A stretch of 64,000 bases of DNA from Calditrichota bacterium (GCA_008501765.1 QQUE01000015.1:186001-250000), one strand, 5' to 3'; numbered from the stretch's first letter, positions 54,183 to 64,000 are shown. Numbers and translations are program-made. The notes: generated by a model not told the origin, from the sequence alone.

Positions 54183-54222
54183 AAAAAAAAAGCCGCAACA
54201 GCGCTGGCTGCTACGGCTATTA
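54183..54222 (-). terminator. rho-independent terminator after the giant gene
   Basis: On the minus strand, AGCCGTAGCAGC and GCTGTTGCGGCT pair over a 4-base loop and are followed by nine T. It lies about 20 bases after the stop codon of the 2,606-residue protein gene. Confidence 0.92.
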
Positions 54223-54241
54223 TTTGATGACGAATCAAATA

Positions 54242-57200
54242 TTATTTGAGTAATAGCATTTTGCGGGATTCATGGAATTGGCCTGCCCTGATTTGATAAT
54301 AATAGACGCCCGAAGGAACAAGCGTTCCGCTATTTCCACGGCCATCCCAAAGTACTGTATGCATTCCCGGGCTCATCTGCCGGTTGACCAACGTTTTGAC
54401 TTCCTGTCCCAACGTGTTGAATATTTTCAACATGACATCGGTATTTTCAGGGAGCTGAAATCGGATATTCGTCGATGGATTAAACGGATTTGGATAATTC
54501 TGACTCAGTGAAAAAGATTGCGGAACATCCATAATCACAACGACGGGTCCATGCACTTCTTTGGCGCCGGAATAGGAAACATCCTCGAGTTTATAATAGT
54601 AGCGTTCACCAGCCACAGCCGTTACATCCACAAAACTGTAGTTGCCAGAGCCATCCGGTTTTATGAGTTCTGCATTGATTGGCACATACCCATCATCGCG
54701 TCGAATGCTGCGTAAAATGTTATAACCAAAATTATCAATTTCATTGGCAGTTACCCAATGCAGCGTTACTCCACTGGCAGCGAGGGCCGAAGCTGAAAAA
54801 TTGACCAATTGGACAGCATTTGTTACATCCCAACGCCGAGTTGCTTCAAGTTTGCCATCGGTAACGCGTACTTCGATAGTGTGCAACTTGCCTGAACCTT
54901 GTTTATAAACATAAACACTGGTTGAAGCCACGTGTTTGCCGTCGAGGTACCACAAATAGGAAAGTTGGTCACCATCGGCGTCAACAGCTGAAACACTGAA
55001 CTCAAATTCAGGTCGATTTCCAACGAATACCGCGCTTTCAGATGGCTGGGAACTGGAGATAATTGGAGCGCGGTTGGTGTTATTTACCTTAATTGTTACG
55101 AGGTATTCTGAAACGCCGCCTTTGCCGTCATTCGCCACAAAAATCACATCGTGGAATCCAGCATCATCGCTTGTTGTCGTCCATTCAAAACGCCGGTTGC
55201 CGTTGACGTTAAAAATAGCGCCGGCCGGTTTATTTTTTGCACTCAGCGTGATGGGATCGCCATCGGCATCGGAAGCAGCCACAGTGAAGGTGATCGAGCT
55301 GCCTTCATTAAGGACTTTCGATGGAATTTCCACGAATGCCGGGAAATTGTTTGTCTCACTCTGTGCGGTGAAATTAACCGTTTCCGAGCTCTTGGCATCG
55401 AGAATAGCTTTCACACCATTTTGCCCAACCACAGAGCCCAGTTTCCAGAATGCTGCCGCATAACCACGCTCATCCGTTGTTACTTGAGAGGCTTTCATAC
55501 TTCCGCCACCCTGGGTAATTATAAAAGAGACTGTAGTATTTGCTACCGGGTTGTTGTTGATATCCGTCACTAAAACACGTTGCGGATAAGAGAGAAATTT
55601 ATTCACTGTTCCCTTCTGCTGGTTTCCATCCACCAAACTCATGGAGGTAGCCGCAGAAGCGGCTGCTGTCAAATTGAAAGTAACCGGTGAATTGACCAAT
55701 CCATTTCCCGAAACACGAATCTGCCGTTCACCAGCATCCGCACCGAATGTAAAATCAACATTTGCGAAGCCTTCTTCATTGGAGACTTTCTGTACATCGG
55801 AGAGAACACCTGTGCCTTTTACCAGTGAATAACTTATAATTACGCCAGAAACCGGATTATCGAATTTATCCGTCACCCGAACAGACAGGCCACCACCTAA
55901 TTTTTGGTTAACGGAGCCAACCTGTGTCAACGCGGACAAAGCTTTTATTGCATAAGCAGTCCCACTGGTACCATAGGCTTGAAATGTTGTTGTTATTGAA
56001 ATTCCTGAGGCGATGGCTTGCATTATATTTGGCCCAACATTTGGCCCCAGGCGCCAATTAACGCGCGCCAAACCAAATGCATCGGTGCGAATTTGTGCGG
56101 TGGGTTGTCCATTAATTGAACCACCACCATAAGTTACTTCGTATGTCACCAAATGGCCAAATACCGGATTACCGCTGGCATCGAGCACTTTCAAGCCCGG
56201 GGCTTCCGGCAAAAGCTCACCAGCAGCGGCGCTTTGATCGTCACCCGGACCCGGGATAACAATGGTACCGGCGTTGGAATGGCCGGTGGCGCTGAATGAA
56301 ATTGGTGAACCACTCAAGCCGTCAGCATAGGCACGAACGGTGTTGTTTGAGCCACTTTGCCCGAGCACAAATGATACATTCGCCAATCCACTGGAATCTG
56401 TTCGAACCGGTTGCTGCTCTAAAATATATCCGGTTCCCGCTTCGATCTTAAAATTGATTGCATGATTAAAAATGGGATTATCGTTTACATCGGTAACTTT
56501 TACAACAAAAGGATTTTCCAGCACCGTACCCAAATTTCTTTCCTGACCATTGCCGGAATGGAGAGAAATTTTTGAGGCAGCCTGAGCCAAAAATTGAATT
56601 ATTGTGCCACTTGAAATATGCACACCGCTCGTCAACTCGATAGCCGTCACAGTCTTAATTCCTGCAACACGTGAGGAAACGTAGGCTTTAACGACACCTT
56701 CCGCATCAGAGGCTGTAACAGGCTGTTCGATATTATTTCCTTCCCCGGAAACCTGAATCGTAACATAACCACCGGAATAAGGATTATCAAATTTATCCCG
56801 TAAATGGATAACTATTTCAGATTTGGTTTGACCATCGGCCATAACAGGGGTTATTGCATCAATGTAGGAGACCAGAGAATCCGGTAAGCCGGCTTTTGCA
56901 GTCGCCTTAAAAACGATGGGAGCATTGAGTAGTAAATCTTGCCCATCTGTTGAGGTTGCTTGTAGTTCCTGTGCTAAATTGCCGAGCGCTCCACCGAGAT
57001 ACCACGATGTCGTCGCTCTGCCCTGAGCATCTGTGATGTCGACAAATGTGGTATCCGTGGTCCCGTTGAGTTTCCCGCCACCTTTTATAACTTTAAATTC
57101 AACAGGGTGCTGTCCCACCGGATTTCCTTGCCTATCTTTGACAACAACGACAAGCGAGTCATCGAGAATTTGACCAGCTGAACCGACTTGATTATTCCCG

Positions 57201-60200
57201 CCAATGTATGCCAGGCTATAGGCACTGTTCGCCGTACCACTCGCGATGAAGGTGACAGGGGAATTTTCAAGTGGCGTTGTTCCATTTTTCGCACTGGCCT
57301 CGACTTTATTATTATCAACACCGGCTGTTGAACCAACGCTAAACGAAGCGCTTGCAATCCCATTTATGTCCGTTTTGACTGTACGGGTCGTCGCACCCTG
57401 AAGCTTGCCACCACCCAATTTCACTGTGAAAACAACGCTGTGATTTACAATTCCGTTGCCGGCGTCATCGGTTATTTTTACTTGCAGGGGTTCCGCCAGC
57501 GGATTGCCAACCACACCTTTCTGGTTGTTTCCACCGACAATTTCGATGCGTTTCGGTGCGCCTGCTTTCGCTGATGCTGAAAAAGTAATCGGTGATCCAC
57601 TGAGCGGCTGGCCCTTGTAATCCGTAAATGCATCGACGGTATTATTGCCTGTTCCCGCAATCGGGCCTAAAAAGAAATTAACCTGAGCGACACCATTGTT
57701 ATCTGTATAAATTTGTTTTTGCGTATCGTTATTCCCCAAATGGCCGCCACCATTGGTGACACTAAATTCTGCTAGCCAATTGGGAATTCCATTATTCAAC
57801 ATATCAATTACACGCACTTTTAATGGCTGGCCAAGCTCGGAACCGACGGTACCAATCTGGTTATTGCCATCGAGTAGCATAATTTGTTTCAAATCGGCTG
57901 CTGTCGCATTAATCTGTTTTGAAGTTTGGCTAAATCCCACGGAGGCTTCAACGGAGTTTAATGCACCGGGTTCGTTGCCTAAAGTGAGTGAAACAACGGC
58001 CCTTCCATTCGCGCCAGTGGGCACTTCAATCAGGGTTTCACCATTGAAATTACCGCCACCCTCAACAACCCGAAATTGCACTGGATAGCCTGAAATAGGT
58101 GTAGCGCCGACATCCTGAACCAGAATTTCGATCGGGTCAGGCAGGGGTAATCCTGCAGAACCTTGCTGATTTTCAGGTGAAACAACGGAAAACATACTCG
58201 GCTCCGCCGTGCTGGCATAAAACAGCTCCCCGGAACCATCAAGAGTTGCACTATTTAGATAGGAAAATATTTGTACAATATTTTCTGTATTTGCGTTTGG
58301 CCCCAAAGTAAGAGTCACAGCTGCAAATCCACTCGCATCTGTGAGTATAATTTTAGGTGATACCGCACTACCGTCAAGCAATCCACCACCTTGAATATTG
58401 TGAAATTCTACCGGATGGTTCGCAATGCCATTGCCTGTTTTATCTGTCACCTGTACTTCAAATGGAATTGGTAATGCCGTGTTTACCGCACCAGACTGCT
58501 TGGGATCTGCGCCTTTCGTAATGCGCACGGCAAATGGATCACCAGCCTCGGCCGTTGCAGTAAAAGTTTTTGGAGAACCAAAAAGCGGGGAGCCTGCTTT
58601 AAATGCTTCCGCTTTAATATTCTGTGTGCCGGCCGGATTTCCGAGAGTCCAGATCGCATCCAGCTCACCATTTGCGTCGGACACATGTTCGATGCGGATT
58701 TGATCTAAATCCACAATAATATCTTTATTAACAATTAGATGCAATGACAGGACGTCATAATTAACGGCATCATAAGTAAAATAATGGACGAAGTGCTTCC
58801 AGCCGCCTGCAATAGGTGGTAGCGTCAGCTCTTCCATCTTGTCATCACTATTTTTGCGCAATTCAATATTGATCGCAGGGTTGGTTGTGCCCGTTATTTT
58901 ATAATAAAAGCTCAAAGCCAGCCGTTGGTCGGTTGCAGGCAAATTCGTGAGACTCTGGGAAATCGAAGCGCCGTTCATGCCCGTCACATTTATTCTTTGG
59001 GCGGATTGGCTGAGATAACCAGCGACCTTGCTATGCGTCATTGCCGCATCCGTTTCTCTCCACGAATTCCAACCTGGAGCCACATCACCGACATCCCCAA
59101 AATCATCGGTTTTAGTTACATATTCACCCTCAAGATCACTATTCATTATTAAATGATTTTTATTGGTTGTTCCGCCATCACCAATTGTTACGAAAGAGAG
59201 GGGATAATCCTTCACACCTGCACCGGTTTGATCTTGCACTCGTACAACAATATTGTCGTTCAGCGCTTCGCCTGCGGTTGCCGATTGATTATTGCCACTG
59301 ATCAATTCAAGCCGGCTCGCTAAACCAGAAGTCGTTTTAGGGACAAATGTAGCCGGAGAGCCTGCCAGACCTGCGGCAAATGCTTCAACAATATTTAAGC
59401 CGGCTTGAGCGCCATAAGTAAGAATGACTTCGGCCACACCATTAACATCGGAAATAACCGGATCTGCAGTATTTAAATACCCACCACCCTGCGTCACCAC
59501 GAACTGCACTTTATAACCCGCGACCGGATTTCCTTTATCATCGTCGATGCGAACAGCCAGGGTGTCTTTTGTACCCGCAGGACCGTCTACGATGCTGCTA
59601 ACATTTAATCTGGAAATCGTCGCTGCGTCGTCGGCCGTTATTGTAAGACTGACTGGCGTTGATAATTCGCCATATTGGGCTGTCAATGTTACCGGGCCGG
59701 GGGTGTCGCCAGCTGTAATCCCAGCCGAAACACGCCCCGCCGTATTGGTTACGTAGCCTTGCGATGGCTCTTCATCCTGAGGAGTATAGTTTGGATCTTT
59801 GGTAATTAAAATTTTATCGAGCCACGTCTGGTCGTGCCATGCGTGAAAACGAATATTGTGGCTGCCGGCATCGAGTGTGGGTGTAAATGTTCCACCGTTC
59901 TTTAAAATTTTAACCCAACGCCAGTTGGAGGCAAAACCCAATTCATAAAGGAATTGATCCCCGTCCTCATCAAGCTCAATTTTGTAACTGTAACTTCCTA
60001 CACTGTTCTGGCTGCCGAGATAGCGCATCCAGATATAATAAGTTGCTGTTTCCGGAATATTGAAATTGATTTGTACCCAGCCATCGGGCCCGGGGCTGCC
60101 CGCAGCAACATCGTAAGTGACGTATTTGCCACCAGAAGCATTGGGGTCGGATTTGACCAGCATATAATCAGCAATTCCTGCCGCACCGTCAATAATGCCA

Positions 60201-62062
60201 TTCTCGGCTTCTTTGCGAATGTTGCCGTCACCGGTTTTATCGAAAGTCACCGCATTGGCCGGATCAACAATAAATTCGATTTCTTCGCCAACGACAGCTT
60301 CACCATTCGAATCCAACAATTCCAGGACTACCGGCTGTGGGAAAGCCGTGCTCACAGGCGCTTCCTGATTATTGCCAGAGACGAGGTTCAAATCCGTCGG
60401 CCCGGTCGGTTCAACTGCGACACTGAATTCATCCAGCTCATTTCCCGTACCACCGACATTGTTGTTGAGAATAAATCCGCCCCACCAATCTGAATCCTGA
60501 TTAAAACCGGGGCTGGCAACTTGAAATTCACGATCAAAGGTGCCATCAACAGTTACTGTAATATTCAATTCACCCAAATCACCAAAAGTCAGTGCTACCT
60601 TCAACTCTGAACCCGGTGTTGGATCCGTACTTTGAGAATCACCGGAGCCGAGTTCAGTCCCAGGCACTCCACTAGTAACTTCATACAAAACAGTTTTTGA
60701 GGGCGACCCAACTCGGCGCTGCACCAAATATCCATTGGCCAGATCCGTGGCGCTTTTAGCGATAAATAAACCGCTGTATTGCAGCAAATTCGCATCGGCA
60801 TTTGCGCCCCATTTAAATGAAATCTCATACGGCTTTTTAACTTTAGTAAAAACGGCGCCATAATCAAATGCATCCGGAGCAGATGTCGTAGTTTGGACGG
60901 TGCCTCCCACGATATTCAATGTTGCATCGGCACTCCAATTGGCTCCTAAATTTGGTCCGGCACGTTCAAAATCATCTTTTTGGGTGACCAGCGATGTCGG
61001 TACATAGCCACCGCCACCTCCGCCGCCGCCACCGCCATCTGCTGTTGTAGCCGTGGACGGAACGTTTGAAATAGCACCGGCATTGCCAAACTCATCAATC
61101 GCTTTGATGGCAAAAAAGTAGGTGGTTTCAGCAGTTAAACCATTTACCGTTAAATTTTCACCGGCTCCAGCAGATTTTGGAACCGGCCCACCGATTTGTT
61201 GCTCACCATCAAAACTTAAAGCAGTTATTGCGGTCGTTGAATAACGAATATCATAACTGATTGCCTGGCCGACTGTACCGTCATCACCAACGGATGTCCA
61301 GCTCAAATCGATCGAGGATGTCGTTGGATTCCCTGCAGCAAGAGTAATTGCTGCGGGCGGCGTATTATCAATCTCTGTTTCCATAAAAAAATCATCGACG
61401 GCATTATTGGTGTTATTATTGATCATGACACCAGCTTTTGTAGCTCCCGCACCACCCTGCAGGCCCTGTGTATCAACCAATGTTCCTTCATGGGTGCCAT
61501 TGCGGTAAACATTGAATGTGCGAGTTGAGCCTGTTTTATAAAAAGCGACCTGAAATGCATCACCGGCAACTGTTGCTGTATTCGTTTTTGAAGGAACGTC
61601 TTGAATATTACCGCCGACAACAACACCTGCCTGGACTTCAAAAAGCTTTAATCTGTAAGTTGAACCACTCTTAGGTCGAAAAATCAAGTATCCGTTTGGC
61701 TTGTTTTGTGCGTCCATTTCAACCAAAACGAGCAAACCGGAATATTGCCGGCCTAACTCGTCGGAGTCTGCGCCAAAAGTAAATTTTACTGAATTGGGAT
61801 CGATACCTTGCGTATGTACCGCCCAAAAATCATCGAATCCGTCATACGACGAAGATGTATCAGGCATAACAAGCTGGTTATTTTTAATTTCGAACCCGGT
61901 TCCCTGCGTCCAGTTGGGGCCAAGGTCAGTTGAGTTCGCCCGGTTAAAATCATCCGTAGTTTGCCCATAAACAGTGGCCGCACTTCCTAATCCAAAAAAG
62001 AGAAGTGTAATTCCGAGGATGCGTTGTGTTTTTCTCATTGCACGGCTTACTTTTGTAAACAT
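54242..62062 (-). CDS. giant secreted Ig-repeat protein with T9SS sorting domain
   Basis: 2,606 residues from ATG 62062, preceded by AAGGAGAG. Layout: signal peptide (to about 34); LamG-like domain (35-230); fibronectin III (235-340); a Gly-rich linker; second LamG-like domain (360-550); thirteen invasin/Big_1-like Ig repeats (about 555-2250), many starting with a GNNQ..G motif; a cadherin-like/PKD-like pair (EGSSITFTVAASDADGD and SAVDADGDQLSYLWYLDGK); and a C-terminal sorting domain (QNYPNPFNPSTNIRF ... SGVYYYQI). Two Ig repeats are interrupted by carbohydrate-binding-like modules (about 616-756, CBM6/malectin-like, and about 970-1140, CBM4-like). It is probably exported by a type IX system and displayed on the surface, for adhesion or glycan binding. 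No catalytic domain was seen. Confidence 0.9.
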   Translation of the reverse strand: MFTKVSRAMRKTQRILGITLLFFGLGSAATVYGQTTDDFNRANSTDLGPNWTQGTGFEIKNNQLVMPDTSSSYDGFDDFWAVHTQGIDPNSVKFTFGADSDELGRQYSGLLVLVEMDAQNKPNGYLIFRPKSGSTYRLKLFEVQAGVVVGGNIQDVPSKTNTATVAGDAFQVAFYKTGSTRTFNVYRNGTHEGTLVDTQGLQGGAGATKAGVMINNNTNNAVDDFFMETEIDNTPPAAITLAAGNPTTSSIDLSWTSVGDDGTVGQAISYDIRYSTTAITALSFDGEQQIGGPVPKSAGAGENLTVNGLTAETTYFFAIKAIDEFGNAGAISNVPSTATTADGGGGGGGGGGYVPTSLVTQKDDFERAGPNLGANWSADATLNIVGGTVQTTTSAPDAFDYGAVFTKVKKPYEISFKWGANADANLLQYSGLFIAKSATDLANGYLVQRRVGSPSKTVLYEVTSGVPGTELGSGDSQSTDPTPGSELKVALTFGDLGELNITVTVDGTFDREFQVASPGFNQDSDWWGGFILNNNVGGTGNELDEFSVAVEPTGPTDLNLVSGNNQEAPVSTAFPQPVVLELLDSNGEAVVGEEIEFIVDPANAVTFDKTGDGNIRKEAENGIIDGAAGIADYMLVKSDPNASGGKYVTYDVAAGSPGPDGWVQINFNIPETATYYIWMRYLGSQNSVGSYSYKIELDEDGDQFLYELGFASNWRWVKILKNGGTFTPTLDAGSHNIRFHAWHDQTWLDKILITKDPNYTPQDEEPSQGYVTNTAGRVSAGITAGDTPGPVTLTAQYGELSTPVSLTITADDAATISRLNVSSIVDGPAGTKDTLAVRIDDDKGNPVAGYKVQFVVTQGGGYLNTADPVISDVNGVAEVILTYGAQAGLNIVEAFAAGLAGSPATFVPKTTSGLASRLELISGNNQSATAGEALNDNIVVRVQDQTGAGVKDYPLSFVTIGDGGTTNKNHLIMNSDLEGEYVTKTDDFGDVGDVAPGWNSWRETDAAMTHSKVAGYLSQSAQRINVTGMNGASISQSLTNLPATDQRLALSFYYKITGTTNPAINIELRKNSDDKMEELTLPPIAGGWKHFVHYFTYDAVNYDVLSLHLIVNKDIIVDLDQIRIEHVSDANGELDAIWTLGNPAGTQNIKAEAFKAGSPLFGSPKTFTATAEAGDPFAVRITKGADPKQSGAVNTALPIPFEVQVTDKTGNGIANHPVEFHNIQGGGLLDGSAVSPKIILTDASGFAAVTLTLGPNANTENIVQIFSYLNSATLDGSGELFYASTAEPSMFSVVSPENQQGSAGLPLPDPIEILVQDVGATPISGYPVQFRVVEGGGNFNGETLIEVPTGANGRAVVSLTLGNEPGALNSVEASVGFSQTSKQINATAADLKQIMLLDGNNQIGTVGSELGQPLKVRVIDMLNNGIPNWLAEFSVTNGGGHLGNNDTQKQIYTDNNGVAQVNFFLGPIAGTGNNTVDAFTDYKGQPLSGSPITFSASAKAGAPKRIEIVGGNNQKGVVGNPLAEPLQVKITDDAGNGIVNHSVVFTVKLGGGKLQGATTRTVKTDINGIASASFSVGSTAGVDNNKVEASAKNGTTPLENSPVTFIASGTANSAYSLAYIGGNNQVGSAGQILDDSLVVVVKDRQGNPVGQHPVEFKVIKGGGKLNGTTDTTFVDITDAQGRATTSWYLGGALGNLAQELQATSTDGQDLLLNAPIVFKATAKAGLPDSLVSYIDAITPVMADGQTKSEIVIHLRDKFDNPYSGGYVTIQVSGEGNNIEQPVTASDAEGVVKAYVSSRVAGIKTVTAIELTSGVHISSGTIIQFLAQAASKISLHSGNGQERNLGTVLENPFVVKVTDVNDNPIFNHAINFKIEAGTGYILEQQPVRTDSSGLANVSFVLGQSGSNNTVRAYADGLSGSPISFSATGHSNAGTIVIPGPGDDQSAAAGELLPEAPGLKVLDASGNPVFGHLVTYEVTYGGGSINGQPTAQIRTDAFGLARVNWRLGPNVGPNIMQAIASGISITTTFQAYGTSGTAYAIKALSALTQVGSVNQKLGGGLSVRVTDKFDNPVSGVIISYSLVKGTGVLSDVQKVSNEEGFANVDFTFGADAGERQIRVSGNGLVNSPVTFNLTAAASAATSMSLVDGNQQKGTVNKFLSYPQRVLVTDINNNPVANTTVSFIITQGGGSMKASQVTTDERGYAAAFWKLGSVVGQNGVKAILDAKSSETVNFTAQSETNNFPAFVEIPSKVLNEGSSITFTVAASDADGDPITLSAKNKPAGAIFNVNGNRRFEWTTTSDDAGFHDVIFVANDGKGGVSEYLVTIKVNNTNRAPIISSSQPSESAVFVGNRPEFEFSVSAVDADGDQLSYLWYLDGKHVASTSVYVYKQGSGKLHTIEVRVTDGKLEATRRWDVTNAVQLVNFSASALAASGVTLHWVTANEIDNFGYNILRSIRRDDGYVPINAELIKPDGSGNYSFVDVTAVAGERYYYKLEDVSYSGAKEVHGPVVVIMDVPQSFSLSQNYPNPFNPSTNIRFQLPENTDVMLKIFNTLGQEVKTLVNRQMSPGMHTVLWDGRGNSGTLVPSGVYYYQIRAGQFHESRKMLLLK

Positions 62063-62549
62063 TCGGTCTCTCCTTGATTCGTCTATCAAGAGCGAAGGCA
62101 GGAATCCTTTTCCACGCCTTGTAGCAATTATTTTTTAGTTTATATGTTAGTTATCGTTTTATTCCTACCGCATCGTTAACAAACTTTATGCCAGTGGCAT
62201 TTTCTTCACAATTCAAGCTCAAAACAGCCGATTGCAGCCGTACACCAGACATAACACTGTCTCATGAAAGAACACTAAATTTGTGTTCCCTTCAGACACT
62301 GTTCCAAATTAATGCAGAGGGTAATTTGTGCTCAGAAATTATGGATCAAAAATCTGAATTTGATTTCAATGGATCGAATGAAAACCTGTCATTTTATGAA
62401 GGAAAATCAACCGGGGAATTATCACAATTCAACGGACTCATAAATCCACAAAAGGAAAGCAGTTAATTGTCGGGTTATCCAATTAAGTCAGCAAACTTAA
62501 AACTATGATTAATAGATAATTGTCCGCTAATTACACAAATTTTAAGAAT
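62063..62549. other. upstream region of the giant gene
   Basis: Should hold the promoter of the minus-strand giant gene. A 92-codon plus-strand frame (62188-62466) has no ribosome site and no recognisable product, so it is not called. GGGTTATCCAATTAAGTCAG near 62473 resembles, but is not identical to, the end of the fold-back element at 20189. Confidence 0.5.
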
Positions 62550-62893
62550 AAAATTATTGATTATGCCTTTAGCTCCGCGGGCTTTTTCTTAAACGGCCTT
62601 CGAAAAATGGCGTTAAGAACTTTTTGAGAATTTCCGTTAAGAATCATTTTTTGTTTGAGCGCAGCGAGTTTAAACTGAAAGTCGGCGAAGCAAAATGATT
62701 TAGGAAATTCTCAAAAAGTTTAGCCGATTTTTCGTCAGCCTTGATTTTGCTTCGCCGGCTTTCAGCTTTTTGTTTCTTTTTTGATCAAGCAAAGCCAGCG
62801 GCCGGCGAAGCAAAAAGAAAATGCACAACACATTAAAAATTTTGCAATTAGATTAAGCACAGCGGAGCTAAGGTCACAATCAATAAAATTATT
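62550..62893 (-). repeat. 344-bp intergenic repeat, copy 2 (inverted)
   Basis: Inverted copy of 33314-33657, with over 90% identity by eye; it carries the same GCTTCGCCGGC-type inverted repeats and GATCAAAAAAGAAAC. It lies between the giant gene and the flippase gene. A plausible hot spot for recombination with copy 1. Confidence 0.85.
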
Positions 62894-63056
62894 AGAAATT
62901 CTGGCTCGTTTACTCCAAAAAAAAATTCGTGTAAATTCGAGTGATTCGTAGTTTGGCTTTATTAAATAATAAGTTATCCTTGCGGAGTTATCTGGATGGC
63001 CAAGAGTTAATTGTCTTAAAGCTTTTAATAACATCGTGTGAGTTCTATGCGTGGGA

Positions 63057-64000
63057 TTAGCGTTTCATCAACCTTTTCAAAAGCGCACGATCGCCTTTGT
63101 TGATGCCGCCAAATACAAATAATGCAATTAGATAGAGAATAAAAGCGAGTGGGGTAATTACCAGCCACGAATAACCCGGCGTGGTAAAATATATGAGCAG
63201 AATAACCAGAAGCGGCAGGGCAATTTTATGAAACCGGCTGAATAATTCATTGGTCGGAAATACAATCGTTTTTTGATAAACAAATGGGAATTGAATGCCA
63301 ACATAGATAAAAATCGAAATAAATGTCGCCATGGTTGCGCCCATGACACCCCAGCGGGGGATGAAGAACCAATTTAATATAACATTCGCCAGCATCGCCA
63401 GCACGTTGACGAGCAAATCAATATGCTGTTTTTTGGCGGCAACCAGCGCGTAAGCAAAAATCTGCGAAATCGAATACGGGACGATCGTCCAGATTATCAA
63501 CTGCAACACCGGAATCGAAATTTCAAATTCTTGCGGAAAAACGAAGAGAATAACTTCGCGGGCGTAAAGCGAGGCCAAAAGTGCTACCGGTGTGACTGCC
63601 GTGACCAGCAAACGCAACGATTTGCGGCAGGCAATCTGGAAATTGTCTTCCTCCTCCACGTGTAAATTGGCCAGTACCGGAAAAAGGGAATTCACAAAAC
63701 TATCGACAAGAATTATGGCGATGGCAAGAAAACGGTAGGCTGCGGAGTAAAATCCGGCTTCTCTTTCCGTCATAATAGCTTCGAGCATGATGATATCGGC
63801 CCGCCAATAAATCGTGACAGCGAAAACAGTCAACGCAAAAACCTTGGTTTTACCCACGAGCTGCCAGACAAATGCCCACTCTAATTTTTGAATTAATCGC
63901 TCGATATTCCGGTTGACGTACCAGCCGTAGTAAAAAACTTTTAAAAATCGCAACGCGACATAAGTCCAAACCAGCGCGATGATGCCGTACCCATTAAAAA
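63057..64000 (-). CDS. oligosaccharide flippase (MATE/Wzx-like), 5' end cut off
   Basis: 314 codons of the C-terminal part of a polysaccharide-biosynthesis flippase (MOP superfamily). About eight hydrophobic helices are visible, with family features such as YWRADIIMLEAIMTEREAGFY and LVAAKKQHIDLLVNVLAMLA. It would carry lipid-linked glycans across the inner membrane. The frame remains open to the window edge (reading FNGYGIIALAWTYVA before LRFLKVFYY), so the codon at 63953 is internal. Glycan genes probably continue beyond the window. Confidence 0.88.
   Translation of the reverse strand, partial: FNGYGIIALVWTYVALRFLKVFYYGWYVNRNIERLIQKLEWAFVWQLVGKTKVFALTVFAVTIYWRADIIMLEAIMTEREAGFYSAAYRFLAIAIILVDSFVNSLFPVLANLHVEEEDNFQIACRKSLRLLVTAVTPVALLASLYAREVILFVFPQEFEISIPVLQLIIWTIVPYSISQIFAYALVAAKKQHIDLLVNVLAMLANVILNWFFIPRWGVMGATMATFISIFIYVGIQFPFVYQKTIVFPTNELFSRFHKIALPLLVILLIYFTTPGYSWLVITPLAFILYLIALFVFGGINKGDRALLKRLMKR

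Noticed and set aside
54014-54253. 79-codon plus-strand ORF
   Set aside because: It runs through the giant gene's terminator and into its 3' end, has no ribosome site, and its product is unlike any known protein.
62188-62466. 92-codon plus-strand ORF upstream of the giant gene
   Set aside because: No ribosome site, odd composition and no recognisable family; it lies where the giant gene's promoter should be.
62762-63034. 90-codon minus-strand ORF (contains LIKKETKS)
   Set aside because: Most of it lies inside the 344-bp repeat; the other copy does not keep a matching frame of the same length, so it is not a gene.
1-64000. tRNA, rRNA, SRP RNA or tmRNA genes
   Set aside because: No T-loop/acceptor patterns or rRNA signatures were found by reading; a covariance-model scan would be needed to exclude small RNAs fully.

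Overview
The window (about 45% GC by eye) looks like chromosome from a bacterium of the FCB group, most likely a candidate-phylum relative of Calditrichota/KSB1. The clearest sign is the 2,606-residue secreted protein ending in a Por/type IX secretion sorting domain with the YPNPFNPST signature. Supporting signs are several lipoproteins and a conserved ffh-rpsP-khpA-rimM-trmD-rplS block. No tRNA, rRNA, CRISPR array, insertion sequence with a transposase, or prophage was seen.

Layout. 0-4 kb: 3' part of a beta-carbonic anhydrase, a secreted esterase and a B12-binding radical SAM protein. 4-13.1 kb: a minus-strand redox and signalling locus. It holds a sigma-54 enhancer-binding protein with a cysteine-bearing PAS domain, then an operon for a NifX-like protein, a Tat-exported four-cluster ferredoxin, an NrfD-type quinone-interacting membrane protein, a 13-heme cytochrome c, a sensor histidine kinase with two heme c motifs outside the membrane and a zinc ribbon inside its ATPase domain, and two response regulators fused to GcvH-like domains that lack the lipoyl lysine. 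A -24/-12 promoter and two dyads precede the operon. 13.8-19 kb: gcvP and an M3 oligopeptidase. 19-23.3 kb: an RbsABC-type sugar importer whose permease gene is separated from the ATPase gene by tandem repeats and a fold-back element. 23.6-31.3 kb: a cyclic-2,3-diphosphoglycerate-synthetase-like GTPase, a serine hydrolase, an acyltransferase, a membrane-bound AraC regulator and an M13 peptidase.

31.6-39.3 kb: a minus-strand cell-envelope run with a lipoprotein that has kinase-like motifs, an Omp85-like barrel, a penicillin-acylase-family hydrolase, a DUF4416 protein, an arylamine-N-acetyltransferase-like enzyme and a small membrane protein. 39.5-48.2 kb: DUF1848, aat, a threonine-dehydratase-like enzyme, rlmH, a small lipoprotein, mutM, a sodium/solute symporter, rpe and a class III aminotransferase. 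48.3-52.3 kb: the ffh-to-rplS block. 52.7-62.1 kb: a trypsin-like lipoprotein and the giant Ig-repeat protein. The window ends inside a polysaccharide flippase gene.

The strongest candidate for an undescribed system is the 4-13 kb locus. My reading is that the membrane redox complex (ferredoxin, NrfD, 13-heme cytochrome) and a heme-carrying sensor kinase are made together under sigma-54 control. The kinase would then report redox state to two regulators that have GcvH-like output domains in place of DNA-binding ones. Short mobile-looking repeats are common, including two inverted copies of a ~344-bp element 29 kb apart, several hairpin elements, and a fold-back element inserted in a tandem repeat.
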